Positions 33,797 through 43,122 of a stretch of DNA of 64,000 nucleotides are shown here, in pieces (within the stretch, counting starts at the first letter, position 1; each line of letters begins with the position of its first letter). A program made the position numbers and the translations under genes. Below the pieces are notes generated by a model. The model did no database searches. It was given only the letters and a program-made list of their open reading frames with translations, and was not told the DNA's origin. This DNA comes from an uncultured Bacteroides sp. (GTDB taxonomy: Bacteria > Bacteroidota > Bacteroidia > Bacteroidales > UBA932): NCBI GenBank assembly GCA_900543205.1, contig UQQM01000008.1, positions 13,738 through 77,737 on the forward strand, read 5' to 3'.

Positions 33797-35172
33797 AAAA
33801 GACGGTTCTTGCGGCACTCGCCGCGCTGACATGCATCGCGGCTCCGGCCCAGGAGCTGAGGCTTACACTGGAGGAATGCCGCGAAATGGCCCTGCAGAAC
33901 AACAGCTCCGCAGTAGGGGCCGCTCTCGACCTGGAGGCCGCGCGGTACCAGAAGCAGGAGGCTTTCGCCGAATACTTCCCCAGGGTGAGCGCGATGGGCT
34001 TCGGGTTCTGGGCCTTCGACCCGCTGCTCGAGATAGGGGTAAAGGACATCTTCGGAAACAATGACTTCAGCAACAATCTCCAGGGTCTCATCGACTCATA
34101 CGCGCCGATGTACGGCCTCCCGACCAGCTATACCACGCTCAGCCGGGGGTATCTCGCCGGAGTCAGCGTGATGCAGCCGATCTTCGCCGGAGGCAGGATA
34201 GTCAACGGCAACAGGCTTGCGGCCCTCGGCGTGGAGGCGGCAGGGCTGCAGCAGGAGGTGCAGAGACGCAGCACTTCGGATGAAATCGAGGGATACTGGT
34301 GGCAGGTGGTCTCACTCCAGGAGAAAAGGGAGCTGCTTGCGGGCTCGAAGGAGTTCGTCGACACGCTCTTCCGCGATGTAACGGCCGCCTACGAAGCCGG
34401 ACTGGTGACGGAAGACGAACTGCTGCAGGTCAAGCTGGCCCGCAACGAGCTGCTCTCGAACGAAGTGCAGCTGGACAACGGACTCAAGCTCGCAAAGATG
34501 AACCTGCTGAACTCGATAGGACAGGGCTATACGGTGATCAGCGCCAACGCCTCCGAGGAAAGGCCGTATATCGATTCGATAGTGCTGGCGGACGAGGAGG
34601 GACTGCCCGGACCGCCCGAAGCCTACTATGTGGACGAAGAGAGCATCGCGGCTTCGATGGAGGAGACGCGGCTGCTGGAGCTCCAGGTGGAGGCGGCGGA
34701 ACTGCAGAAGAAGATGGCCCTCGGCGAGGCATTGCCGCAGCTGGCAGTGGGAGCCACCTACGGCTATTACGACTTCACCGGGAAAGGCGATTTCAACGGC
34801 CTCGCATTCGCCACCGTGCAGATTCCGATTTCGGACTGGGGCAAGACCTCCGCGAAGATGAAGCGCCTGCAGACCCAGGTCGACAAGGCGGCATCGCAGC
34901 GCGACTACCTCCAGTCCCAGATAATATTGGGAGTACGGCAGAGCTGGGTCGAGCTCAACTCGGCATGGAGCCAGTACCAGCTTGCCCTCGACTCCGAGGC
35001 TGCGGCCGAAGCCTCATTCGGCAGGGTCGAGCGCAACTACGAGGCAGGGATGGTGACAATAGCAGAACTGCTACAGTCGCAGACCAGCCTGCGTCAGGCC
35101 TCCGACAAGCGCGCCGACGCCCTCAACTCCTACCGCCAGGCGCTCCGGAAATGGCTTGACCTGGCACGGTAG
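33793..35172 (+). CDS. TolC-family outer-membrane efflux protein of the RND operon
   Basis: 459 residues from the ATG at 33793. GGAGG at 33781-33785 is one of the few clear ribosome-binding sites in the window. Signal peptide MKKTVLAALAALTCIAAPAQ. Two OEP repeats: LTLEECREMALQNNS with PIFAGGRI in the first half; QIPISDWGKTSAKMKRLQTQ with NYEAGMVTIAELLQSQTSL in the second. It forms the trimeric exit duct. Last gene of the operon. Confidence 0.92.
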   Translation: MKKTVLAALAALTCIAAPAQELRLTLEECREMALQNNSSAVGAALDLEAARYQKQEAFAEYFPRVSAMGFGFWAFDPLLEIGVKDIFGNNDFSNNLQGLIDSYAPMYGLPTSYTTLSRGYLAGVSVMQPIFAGGRIVNGNRLAALGVEAAGLQQEVQRRSTSDEIEGYWWQVVSLQEKRELLAGSKEFVDTLFRDVTAAYEAGLVTEDELLQVKLARNELLSNEVQLDNGLKLAKMNLLNSIGQGYTVISANASEERPYIDSIVLADEEGLPGPPEAYYVDEESIAASMEETRLLELQVEAAELQKKMALGEALPQLAVGATYGYYDFTGKGDFNGLAFATVQIPISDWGKTSAKMKRLQTQVDKAASQRDYLQSQIILGVRQSWVELNSAWSQYQLALDSEAAAEASFGRVERNYEAGMVTIAELLQSQTSLRQASDKRADALNSYRQALRKWLDLAR

Positions 35173-35182
35173 CACCGCAACG

Positions 35183-35287
35183 CCCGGCGGCACTGTTCGC
35201 CGGGGGCAGTGGCGGCTGGTGGCTGTTGCCGTGAAGGAGGCTTTCCCCAAATCCCTCGCCTCCTGAATGGCAACAGCCTCCAGCCGC
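35183..35287 (+). repeat. Two stacked GC-rich hairpins after the RND operon
   Basis: First hairpin arms CCCGGCG (35183-35189) and CGCCGGG (35198-35204). Second arms GCGGCTGG-T-GGCTGTTGCC (35212-35230) and GGCAACAGCC-T-CCAGCCGC (35269-35287), with an inner stem AGGAGGC/GCCTCCT (35235-35241, 35258-35264). No T-run follows, so it is not a classical terminator. It may protect the mRNA 3' end or be a REP-like element. Confidence 0.7.
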
Positions 35288-35310
35288 ATACATCCCAATA
35301 AAAATATTAG

Positions 35311-35318
35311 TATCTTTA
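35311..35318 (+). promoter_or_regulatory. -7 box TATCTTTA for the MscS channel
   Basis: Seven of eight bases match TAnnTTTG; 18 bases before the ATG at 35337. Confidence 0.45.
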
Positions 35319-35336
35319 GACAAAAAATAAAGAGAA

Positions 35337-36299
35337 ATGCTGCTTCCGCCATTACAGACCCCCTCAGTAGAAGAAGTCGCCATCGAATCCGCCGACTCCG
35401 TCGTAGTAGGCATCGAGAACTTCGCCCACGACCTCGTCACCAACCCGACCGGAACCCTCCAGGACCTCGGGCAGGACATCATAAACTTCGGACTGAAACT
35501 GCTTGCGGCCCTGCTGATCTACCTTGTCGGCGCATGGCTCATACGCCGCATCAAGAAAGGGCTCTCGCGGATGTTCATACGGCGCAACACCGAGAAGGCG
35601 CTCGCTTCCTTCGTGATGAGCTTCACCTCGATAGGACTCACCATCCTGCTGATCATCATCACGATAAGCACGCTCGGAGTCAACACCACCTCCATCGCCG
35701 CCCTGATAGCCGCTGCCGGCGTGGCGATAGGAATGGCCCTCAGCGGAACCGTACAGAACTTCGCCGGAGGCATCATGATACTGATGTTCAAGCCTTTCAA
35801 GGCCGGAGACTACATCGAGTCCCAGGGCTACGAAGGCACGGTGACCTCCGTCAGCATCATCAGCACCACGATCACCACGACCGACAACAGGGCGATAATC
35901 CTGCCCAACGGAGCCCTGTTCAACGGGAACATCAACAACTACTCCCGGAATCCCCTGCGCAGGGTCGACTGGAAAATCGGCGTGGAATACGGCACCGACG
36001 CCGGCAAATGCATGGACAAGCTCATAGAGCTCGTGAAATCCGACCCCCGCGTGCTGGACTCCTCGGTCCAGGGAGCGGCCGACCCCGCAGTCACCCTTTC
36101 AGAGCTCGGCGACAGCGCGGTGGTCTTCTCCGTCAAGGTATGGGTCAGGACGGAAGACTACTGGGGAGTGCTCTACGACTACAACAAAAGGGTTTACGAC
36201 GAGCTTCCGAAGGCCGGAATCGACTTCCCGTTCCCGCAGATGGACATCCATGTTCACAACACCACGGAAAGCACGCCCGCCACTGCAAGGAACAGATAG
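35337..36299 (+). CDS. Small-conductance mechanosensitive channel (MscS family)
   Basis: 320 residues. Three membrane helices; TM3 with the pore-lining Gly/Ala pattern AALIAAAGVAIGMALSG, then VQNFAGGIMILMFKPFKAGD, the family's most conserved block, and a cytosolic beta/alpha cage (ILPNGALFNGNINNYS). About 30 residues longer than E. coli MscS, mainly at the N-terminus. It opens on membrane tension to release osmolytes. Its 3' end overlaps the convergent TauE-like gene by 46 bp. Confidence 0.93.
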   Translation: MLLPPLQTPSVEEVAIESADSVVVGIENFAHDLVTNPTGTLQDLGQDIINFGLKLLAALLIYLVGAWLIRRIKKGLSRMFIRRNTEKALASFVMSFTSIGLTILLIIITISTLGVNTTSIAALIAAAGVAIGMALSGTVQNFAGGIMILMFKPFKAGDYIESQGYEGTVTSVSIISTTITTTDNRAIILPNGALFNGNINNYSRNPLRRVDWKIGVEYGTDAGKCMDKLIELVKSDPRVLDSSVQGAADPAVTLSELGDSAVVFSVKVWVRTEDYWGVLYDYNKRVYDELPKAGIDFPFPQMDIHVHNTTESTPATARNR

Positions 36300-36985
36300 A
36301 CTATCTTGCGCACATGGTCGTTATGCAGGCGGCTGTAGACTATCGCACCCACCCAGAGGCCGAGTGCGACTGCCGGCAGCGCCATGAGGGCGGACTCCAG
36401 CACTGTATGCGTCACGAAGCCGCTATGCCAGCGGAAAATGGTCATCATCAGATTGCCGGTCACGAAATACCACTGCGTAGCGGCGATATATTCATCCTTG
36501 CTGTCGGATGACGCCATGAAATAGACGGCGGCGGGCGGCCCCTGCATCGCGAACATGCCTCCTAGCACGCCGGACAACGCACCCAGCGACACCTGGACCG
36601 GCAGCGTCGGCTTCAGGCGCACCTTGTCGTTGAAGAAGAAAAGATATATGCTCACGATTATCAGGGCTATGCCGAACCATCTCTTCAGCGAATGCCCGTC
36701 GACCACGGTCAGAACCCTCACCGAGAAGAACGAGAGCACGACGAAGGTCAGCAATATCGGGAGCAGCTTCTTCAGCCTGACATATCTGCGCTGCCGGACA
36801 GCCGGGACTATCGCCATGCAGGCCGCAAGTATGCCGGAAAGCGCCGTCGCCTCGCCATAGGTGGGCATGATGTAGGGAAGCATAATCATCATGATTATGC
36901 CGAAACCGAAGCCGGTCACCCTTTGGACGAAGCTGGAAAGCGCGGCGAAGAGCGCAATCAACAATATGGTCAGGACTGAAGTCAT
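36254..36985 (-). CDS. TauE/SafE-family membrane protein
   Basis: 243 residues with about eight hydrophobic helices. N-terminal SSFVQRVTGFGFGIIMM and the mirrored GGMFAMQGPPAAVYFMA are the paired family motifs. Members move sulfite or organosulfonate-type anions across the inner membrane; the substrate here is not determinable. Transcribed alone, converging on mscS. Confidence 0.85.
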   Translation of the reverse strand: MTSVLTILLIALFAALSSFVQRVTGFGFGIIMMIMLPYIMPTYGEATALSGILAACMAIVPAVRQRRYVRLKKLLPILLTFVVLSFFSVRVLTVVDGHSLKRWFGIALIIVSIYLFFFNDKVRLKPTLPVQVSLGALSGVLGGMFAMQGPPAAVYFMASSDSKDEYIAATQWYFVTGNLMMTIFRWHSGFVTHTVLESALMALPAVALGLWVGAIVYSRLHNDHVRKIVYLFLAVAGVLSVVL

Positions 36986-37058
36986 CTTTCAGTTTAACAA
37001 TATAGCAAAAAAATCGCCACATTCCGCCGCCGCAGCCGGAAAACTTCGTCAGGCGGCA

Positions 37059-38156
37059 TCAGTCCGACTTCCGGTAGCTCAGAATCGCCCATGTGACTGT
37101 CACAGCGCCCAGTCCGGCGAGCCCTGCGGCATCGTACCAGATGTCCGGCAGGGAACTGCCCTTCAGGAACACGGCGCGCATCGCATCGGCGTAGTATCTC
37201 ATCGGATTGATGCAGGTTATGGCCTGCGCCCAGCCGGGCATCGACGCTATGGGCGTGAAGATTCCGCTCATCAGCATGAAGACCACGGCAAAGAACCATA
37301 TCACGAACATGGCCTGTTGCGAATTGCTGCTGTAGTTGGAAATCAGGAGCCCGAGGCCCGCCATGACCAGTATGTGGAGCGCGGTGAAGAAATAGACCCA
37401 CAGCAGGCTGCCCCGGCACACGTAACCGAAAACCAGCCAGGCGATTATCAGGCAGGCGGTGAGTATGAAGAACGCCACTGCCCAGTAGGGAATCATCTTG
37501 CAGACCATGAAGGCCGTCTTGCTCACCGGGGTCACGTTGATCTGCTCTATGGTGCCGGCCTCCTTCTCGCCCACTATGTTCAGCGAGGGCAGGAAGGCAG
37601 TAATCATCGTGATGGCTATCACTATCAGTGCGGGAACCATGAACAGCTTGTAGTCCATATACGGATTGAAGTAGTATTTCTCCGAGACGTCGGCCTGCGG
37701 GGCGGCGGAACCCTGCGGCTCCCCCTTGTCCGCGAGATACATCCTCACGCAGCTTAGCAGATACTGGGAGCCCATGCTGCCCTTGGTGCCGTTGACCGTG
37801 TTCAGCTTTATGCCGAGCGGCAGGCCGGAACCGAGGGCCACCTGCCTGTCAAAATCCGGCATTATGGTCAGCACGGCGTCCACCTTGTTGGCGTCCATCA
37901 GTTTCTGTGCCTCGGCAGGATCCCTGCAGACGTCAACGAGCCTGAAATATCCCGACGAGGTGCATTTCTCCACAAGCAGCGAGGATTCCCGGCTCACGCA
38001 GCCGTCCACCACCGCAAGATTGATGTTCCTGATATCCATGCTCACCGCAAAGGGGAAGACCAGCATCATCAGCACAGGGAACGCGAGAGCCATCCTCGGG
38101 AGGCCCGGGTCCCTGAAAAACTGTTTGAATTCCTTTTCCAAAAGATACTTCCACAT
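37059..38156 (-). CDS. ABC-2 exporter permease, YbhR/YhhJ-like (second permease)
   Basis: 365 residues. N-terminal helix preceded by EFKQFFRDPGLPRMAL, a large periplasmic loop, then five helices including GEKEAGTIEQINVTPVSKT, the ABC2_membrane_3 signature. Last gene of the minus-strand exporter operon, 10 bases after the first permease. With its partner it forms the membrane channel driven by the two ATPases. Confidence 0.9.
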   Translation of the reverse strand: MWKYLLEKEFKQFFRDPGLPRMALAFPVLMMLVFPFAVSMDIRNINLAVVDGCVSRESSLLVEKCTSSGYFRLVDVCRDPAEAQKLMDANKVDAVLTIMPDFDRQVALGSGLPLGIKLNTVNGTKGSMGSQYLLSCVRMYLADKGEPQGSAAPQADVSEKYYFNPYMDYKLFMVPALIVIAITMITAFLPSLNIVGEKEAGTIEQINVTPVSKTAFMVCKMIPYWAVAFFILTACLIIAWLVFGYVCRGSLLWVYFFTALHILVMAGLGLLISNYSSNSQQAMFVIWFFAVVFMLMSGIFTPIASMPGWAQAITCINPMRYYADAMRAVFLKGSSLPDIWYDAAGLAGLGAVTVTWAILSYRKSD

Positions 38157-38166
38157 AGCGCGCCTC

Positions 38167-39276
38167 CTATTGCAGCCTTGTCCTGAAACTTCTGATGCTG
38201 ACCGCGAGCAGCACGGCGGCCATGCCGGAAAGTATGGCCAGCTCGCCGGCCACCGACGCCAGCCCGCCGCCCTGTATCATGATCTTCTTGACCATTATTA
38301 TGAACCATTTCGCCGGAATTATGTCGGAAAACCACTGAAGGGGCAGAGGCATGTTCTCGCACGGGAAGATGATTCCGGAAAATATCATCGTAGGCATCGT
38401 GAGCCCCATTCCGCATATCAGCATGGCCGTCCTCTGGGTGGACGAAATCACCGACACCAGTATGCCCACGGCAAGGGAGGTCACCACGAAGACCGTGGCC
38501 ACCAGGGCCAGGAGCGCCAGGCTTCCGCGCACGGGCACCTCCATCACATAATGCGAAAGCAGCAGTATGCTAGCGAAATTCAGCACCGAAAGCAGCAGAT
38601 AGGGCACGAGCTTGCTGAAAATTATCCACAGCGGCCTCACTGGCGACACCAGCAGCAACTCCAGCGTGCCCGTCTCCTTCTCCCTCACGATCGAGACCGC
38701 CGTCATCATGGAGCATATCAGCATGAGAATCAGCCCCATGACGCCCGGAACGAAATTATACGACGACTTCATCGCGGGGTTGTACATAAGCTGGACCACC
38801 GGGGTCATGGACGGCTGCGGGCTCCCGCTCATCCCGATGCTGACATCCTGCTGCTCCTGCTGTATGACCCCCGCCACGTAGCTCGTGATGATTCTCGCCG
38901 TGTTCGGGTCGGACCCGTCGCCGATGATTCTTATCGCGGCCTCCCCCGACGGCAGCGAACGTCCGAAATTCCGGCTGAAGCAGACCACGGCGTCGGCTCC
39001 GTTCCTGCGGAAAAGTTCCTCGATCCCGTCCGGGCCCGGCAGCTGCCCGGCATATTCCAGGTACCTGTTGTTCTCTATCCTCTCCACGGCTTCCCTGACC
39101 CGCGTGTCGGACATGTCGCCGCAGAACGCCACCCTGGCGCGCGTGACCTCCGTGCTCACCGCGAAGCCGAAGAGTATGATCTGCACCACCGGCATAATCA
39201 TGACGATCAGTATGGTGCGCTTGTCCCTGAAGATATGGCGGCACTCCTTTCTGACAAGTGACAGGAACTCCTTCAT
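38167..39276 (-). CDS. ABC-2 exporter permease, YbhS-like (first permease)
   Basis: 369 residues with the same architecture: N-terminal VRKECRHIFRDKRTILIVMI, a periplasmic loop, then VREKETGTLELLLVSPVRPL and the C-terminal helix bundle. It starts 2 bases after the ATPase stop. It pairs with the following permease as a heterodimer, as in YbhSR. Confidence 0.9.
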   Translation of the reverse strand: MKEFLSLVRKECRHIFRDKRTILIVMIMPVVQIILFGFAVSTEVTRARVAFCGDMSDTRVREAVERIENNRYLEYAGQLPGPDGIEELFRRNGADAVVCFSRNFGRSLPSGEAAIRIIGDGSDPNTARIITSYVAGVIQQEQQDVSIGMSGSPQPSMTPVVQLMYNPAMKSSYNFVPGVMGLILMLICSMMTAVSIVREKETGTLELLLVSPVRPLWIIFSKLVPYLLLSVLNFASILLLSHYVMEVPVRGSLALLALVATVFVVTSLAVGILVSVISSTQRTAMLICGMGLTMPTMIFSGIIFPCENMPLPLQWFSDIIPAKWFIIMVKKIMIQGGGLASVAGELAILSGMAAVLLAVSIRSFRTRLQ

Positions 39277-39278
39277 GT

Positions 39279-40025
39279 TCAGCCCTCCCTTTCAGCCCTG
39301 CCGGCCACCAGCCGGAACACCCCGTCCATGCCGCCGGCCCCGAACTCCCGCTTCAGGCTTTCGGGAGAGCCCATCGCGGCTATTCTCCCGTCCACCATTA
39401 TGGACACGCGGTCGCAGTATTCGGCCTCGTCCATGTAGTGCGTGGTCACGAAGACCGTGGTGCCCCGGCCGGCCGTCTCATAAATGAGCTCCCAGAACCT
39501 GCGCCTGGTCTCCGGATCCACTCCCCCGGTGGGCTCGTCGAGAAAGATGATGTCCGGAGCGTGCACGAGCGCGATGCAGAACGAGAGCTTCTGTTTCCAT
39601 CCGAGAGGCAGCTCGCCGGCGTATTTGTCGCCCTCGCCCTCCATTCCGAGCATACCGAGCATCTCCCGGGTCTTTTCCTTTATCCGCCCGTCCTTGAGGC
39701 CGTAGATGCCTCCGAACAGGCGTATGTTCTCCCTTACCGTGAGGTCGGGATAGAGCGAGAACTTCTGGCTCATGTAGCCTATGTTCCTCTTTATCTTTTC
39801 CTGCTCCCTGCAGATGTCGAAGCCGGCTACCGTGCCGCCGCCTCCGGAAGGACGGCTCAGCCCGCACAATATCCTCATCGCGGTGGTCTTGCCGGCGCCG
39901 TTGGCCCCGAGGAAGCCGAATATCTCCCCACGGCGGACGTCGAAGCTTATGCCGTCCACCGCCGTGAAGCCGCCGAACCTCTTCGTGAGGTTCCGTATCT
40001 CTATCACATTGCCCGCTGCGTCCAT
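39279..40025 (-). CDS. ABC exporter ATPase, equivalent of the YbhF C-terminal half
   Basis: 248 residues from the ATG at 40025; the long upstream frame lies over the first ATPase gene. Walker A GANGAGKT, signature-like ELPLGWKQKLSF (LPLGxKQ in place of LSGGQ, as in the second YbhF cassette), Walker B IIFLDEPTGGVDP and switch histidine TTHYMDEAE. It overlaps the first ATPase by 22 bp. Confidence 0.9.
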   Translation of the reverse strand: MDAAGNVIEIRNLTKRFGGFTAVDGISFDVRRGEIFGFLGANGAGKTTAMRILCGLSRPSGGGGTVAGFDICREQEKIKRNIGYMSQKFSLYPDLTVRENIRLFGGIYGLKDGRIKEKTREMLGMLGMEGEGDKYAGELPLGWKQKLSFCIALVHAPDIIFLDEPTGGVDPETRRRFWELIYETAGRGTTVFVTTHYMDEAEYCDRVSIMVDGRIAAMGSPESLKREFGAGGMDGVFRLVAGRAEREG

Positions 40026-40930
40026 TTTCCTGAAAGTTGCATGAAACAGTCTTCTATGCCCGGCTCTATTTCCCTGACGCTGCAATCGCCGAAGCCCCTG
40101 GCCGCAAGCCCGCCCAGCAGCGTCTCCCGATCCGTCCTGGCAGGGTCGTAGGCGAGATGGTGGCAATCTCCGAAGGAAAAGCAGCTCACCGCCCCGTCCA
40201 GCCCCCTGAGGGCCTTCAGCAGCGGATACATCCTGTTTCCCCTGACGGCGAGTATCCTGTAGGGATATGCCGACACTATCTGCGAAGGCGTCCCGGAGCC
40301 TATGATCTCGCCCGAGCGTATCAGGGCGAGACGGTCGCATAGCGCGGCCTCGTCCATGTACGGAGTTGACACGAACACGGTCACCCCCGACTCCCGTATG
40401 CGTCCCAGCATGGTCCAGAAGTCTCCCCGGCTCACGGCGTCCACTCCGGTGGTGGGCTCGTCAAGGAAAAGCACCGACGGCCTGTGGACCAGCGCGCAGC
40501 ACAGGGCCAGCTTCTGCTTCATCCCGCCCGAGAGCTTGCCCGCCCGGCGTCCGCTGAACGGCTCTATCTGCGAATATATCTCCCTTATCGTATCGTAGCT
40601 CCGCTCTATCGTGGTCCCGAACAGCGTCGCATAGAACTCCAGATTCTCCCTTACGCTGAGGTCCTGATAGAGCGAGAACCTCCCCGGCATGTAGCCTATG
40701 ATCTTCCTGATGCTGAAATAATCGCGGACAATGTCGAGACCGCATATCCTCCCGCTTCCGGCGTCCGGAAGCATCAGAGTGGTCATCATGCGGAACAGCG
40801 TGGTCTTTCCCGCCCCGTCGGGGCCGATGAGTCCGAATATCTCCCCTTCCCTGACGTTCAGGGAGATATCCTTCACCGCCCGGAGCTGTCCGTAGCTTTT
40901 CGACATTCCCTTTATTTCGATGGCATCCAT
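40004..40930 (-). CDS. ABC exporter ATPase, equivalent of the YbhF N-terminal half
   Basis: 308 residues. Walker A GPDGAGKT (the GPDG variant is typical of the first YbhF cassette), signature KLSGGMKQKLAL, Walker B VLFLDEPTTGVD and H-loop region STPYMDEAAL, where the switch histidine is replaced (TPY). A C-terminal extension of about 80 residues follows. In E. coli both cassettes are fused; here they are separate overlapping genes. Confidence 0.9.
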   Translation of the reverse strand: MDAIEIKGMSKSYGQLRAVKDISLNVREGEIFGLIGPDGAGKTTLFRMMTTLMLPDAGSGRICGLDIVRDYFSIRKIIGYMPGRFSLYQDLSVRENLEFYATLFGTTIERSYDTIREIYSQIEPFSGRRAGKLSGGMKQKLALCCALVHRPSVLFLDEPTTGVDAVSRGDFWTMLGRIRESGVTVFVSTPYMDEAALCDRLALIRSGEIIGSGTPSQIVSAYPYRILAVRGNRMYPLLKALRGLDGAVSCFSFGDCHHLAYDPARTDRETLLGGLAARGFGDCSVREIEPGIEDCFMQLSGKWTQRAM

Positions 40931-40933
40931 GGC

Positions 40934-41851
40934 TCAGTCGGCGACGATATAGGCATACATTCCCAGACGCAGGGGGCTGCCCTTGTCCACGGCGACCTTG
41001 ACGGCATACACGAGGTCCGCCCTCTCGTCCCTGGTCTGGATGTTCTTCGGCGTGAACTCCGCCTCCTCCGAAATCCAGGTGACCGTCCCTCCGTATTCCC
41101 GGAGCTGCCTGGAGCCGTCATCGGGCAGGACCTTCACCCGGTCGCCGGGCTTCAGTCCGGCCAGCTGGGCGGTGGAGAAATACGCCCTCACGTAGAGCTC
41201 GTCCATGTCGACTATGGTGAAGAGCGGCTTTCCGGCGGTGACCATCTCGCCCTCTTCGACATATTTGGTGAGAACGGTGCCGCCGATGGGCGAACATACC
41301 CTGCATTTCCTCAACTTGTCCTCGGTTTCGGCTATCTGGACTTCGATGGTGGCTATCTCGGCGGCGATGCCCTCGTTGTTCTGCCTGTAGTTCTGCTCCG
41401 CCGCTGCTATCTGGCCCTGCAGGATGTCTATCTGCGAGTTCAGGTCATCGACCTGCTTCTGCGTCCCGGCATCCCGGGCCAGCAGGGCGGAGGCGCGCTT
41501 CAGCTCCCGGGAGAGGTTCTCCAACTGCGCATACTGCGGCCTCATCTGGCATTCCACGTCCACCTCCTTGACTGCGGCGCTGGCCTTCCTGCGCAGGAGT
41601 TCTTCGCGCTGCAGCCATAACTGCACCGTGTCTATGCTGCCCACGCACTCCCCTTTCAGGAGCCTGTCGCCCTCGATGACGTCCAGTCTCACCATCCGCC
41701 CGCCGTTTTCGGCGGACACGGTGACTTCCACGGCGTCCACCTGCCCGCACGCGTCATAGTCGGGCGTTCTCGGTCCGCAGCCGGCGACGGACAGCACCGC
41801 CGCGACAGCCGCCATGATTCTCGTATTTTCCATTGTCAAGCTTGTTTTCAT
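40934..41851 (-). CDS. HlyD/YbhG-type periplasmic adaptor
   Basis: 305 residues from the ATG at 41851, which shares one base with the TolC stop (TAATG); a second ATG at 41833 gives a tighter lipoprotein signal (MAAVAAVLSVAGC). Lipoyl half-motifs VSAENGGRMVRLDVIEGDRL and KCRVCSPIGGTVLTKYVEEG flank a long coiled coil (residues about 75-175). It links the ABC-2 exporter to the co-encoded TolC. Confidence 0.9.
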   Translation of the reverse strand: MKTSLTMENTRIMAAVAAVLSVAGCGPRTPDYDACGQVDAVEVTVSAENGGRMVRLDVIEGDRLLKGECVGSIDTVQLWLQREELLRRKASAAVKEVDVECQMRPQYAQLENLSRELKRASALLARDAGTQKQVDDLNSQIDILQGQIAAAEQNYRQNNEGIAAEIATIEVQIAETEDKLRKCRVCSPIGGTVLTKYVEEGEMVTAGKPLFTIVDMDELYVRAYFSTAQLAGLKPGDRVKVLPDDGSRQLREYGGTVTWISEEAEFTPKNIQTRDERADLVYAVKVAVDKGSPLRLGMYAYIVAD

Positions 41852-43122
41852 TATTCGCCGTATCCTATGCAGTTCCTGTAGTCGCATATCGCCATCAGCA
41901 GCTGAATTCTGTGTATCGATTCCGCCACCCTGGCGTTATATTCGTCGTCTATCCTCTTCATCAGGTCGTTCATGGAAATCGCGCCGTTGCGGTACTGCTC
42001 TTCGCCGGCGGCACGGACGGATTCCTGGAGCGCTATGATCTCCCCGTCCTTCTCCAGAAGCCGGCGCGCCTTGTCGATAGAGCTTTTCAGCTGAAGCGCG
42101 CTGATGCCCGTGTTGAAGAGGAAGGTCTCCCTGTCGGACTCTATCGTGCGGAGCTGGACGTCGAGCTTCTGCTTTTCGTCCTTCCTGGTATAGAGGGCGC
42201 CTATGTCCCAGGACATCTTGATTCCGGCGGTCCAGTAGGGCTGGAACGAGCTGTCCAGCATGTTCAGTCCCGGCCTGCCCATGCCGCCCTGGAGAGAAAG
42301 GCTGAATTTCGGGAATATCTTGGTGTCGAGCTGGCGGAGCTGGGCCTCCCCCTGCCTGAGCTGCGCGTCGTAGAGGGAAAGCTCCGGGCGGGTGACGGAG
42401 TCCGTGATGCGGACGTCGTAATCAGGAACGGCCAGCTCCTGGCCGTCGAGGCTGATTCCCGTAAGCTTCTCCAGCATCCCGACGTAGGCCGCCCTGTCGG
42501 ACAGCAGGCCCTCCTTCTGCTGTTCGCAGTCGAGCATGTTGACCCTTACGATGTCGAGGTCGGCCCTGTAGGCCGTGCCGTTGTCGATGCACGCCCTGAC
42601 CTGGTCCGCATTTCTCTCAAGGCTTCTCCCGAGTATGTCGTTCTGGTGCAGCTGGGCGTCGATGAGCAAGATGCCGAGGTAGACCTGCGCCACCCTGTCG
42701 TTTATGGAATAGACCGACACCTCGACCTGGCTCTTCTGGACTTCGGCGCCGGCGGAGTACAGCTCTTTCTGGCTTTTCGACGTTCCGCCGTCCCAGATGG
42801 TCTGGCTGATTTCGCCGACCACCGAATACTGGTCGTGCGGCAGGTCGAAGCTGAAGCCCGGAATCTCGAAAGGCATCTCCACCACGTCCGACTGGTACGA
42901 AGCCTTGCCGGAAACTGTCAGGCGCGGGAGCCAGGATTTCATGGCAGCCGCGATGTCGTATTCCGCTGCGGCCTCAATCAGGTTCAGCTGGCGTATCTGG
43001 GGATAGTTCTTCCGCGCCAGGTCCATGCACTGCTCGAGGGTGACCTGGGCGGATGCGGGCTGCAGGGCCGCGAAAAGGAGCAGCAGTGCGGCCGCCGGAT
43101 TAATTCTGCTTGCCTTCATCAT
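41851..43122 (-). CDS. TolC-family outer-membrane protein of the ABC exporter
   Basis: 423 residues. Signal peptide with AALLLLFAALQPASAQ, then VTLEQCMDLARKNYPQIRQL, the first OEP motif, and QTIWDGG in the turn. The second repeat holds FPKFSLSLQGGMG and late YRNGAISMNDLMKRIDD. Its start overlaps the TetR 3' end by 23 bp. It supplies a dedicated outer-membrane duct; E. coli YbhGFSR borrows TolC instead. Confidence 0.9.
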   Translation of the reverse strand: MMKASRINPAAALLLLFAALQPASAQVTLEQCMDLARKNYPQIRQLNLIEAAAEYDIAAAMKSWLPRLTVSGKASYQSDVVEMPFEIPGFSFDLPHDQYSVVGEISQTIWDGGTSKSQKELYSAGAEVQKSQVEVSVYSINDRVAQVYLGILLIDAQLHQNDILGRSLERNADQVRACIDNGTAYRADLDIVRVNMLDCEQQKEGLLSDRAAYVGMLEKLTGISLDGQELAVPDYDVRITDSVTRPELSLYDAQLRQGEAQLRQLDTKIFPKFSLSLQGGMGRPGLNMLDSSFQPYWTAGIKMSWDIGALYTRKDEKQKLDVQLRTIESDRETFLFNTGISALQLKSSIDKARRLLEKDGEIIALQESVRAAGEEQYRNGAISMNDLMKRIDDEYNARVAESIHRIQLLMAICDYRNCIGYGE

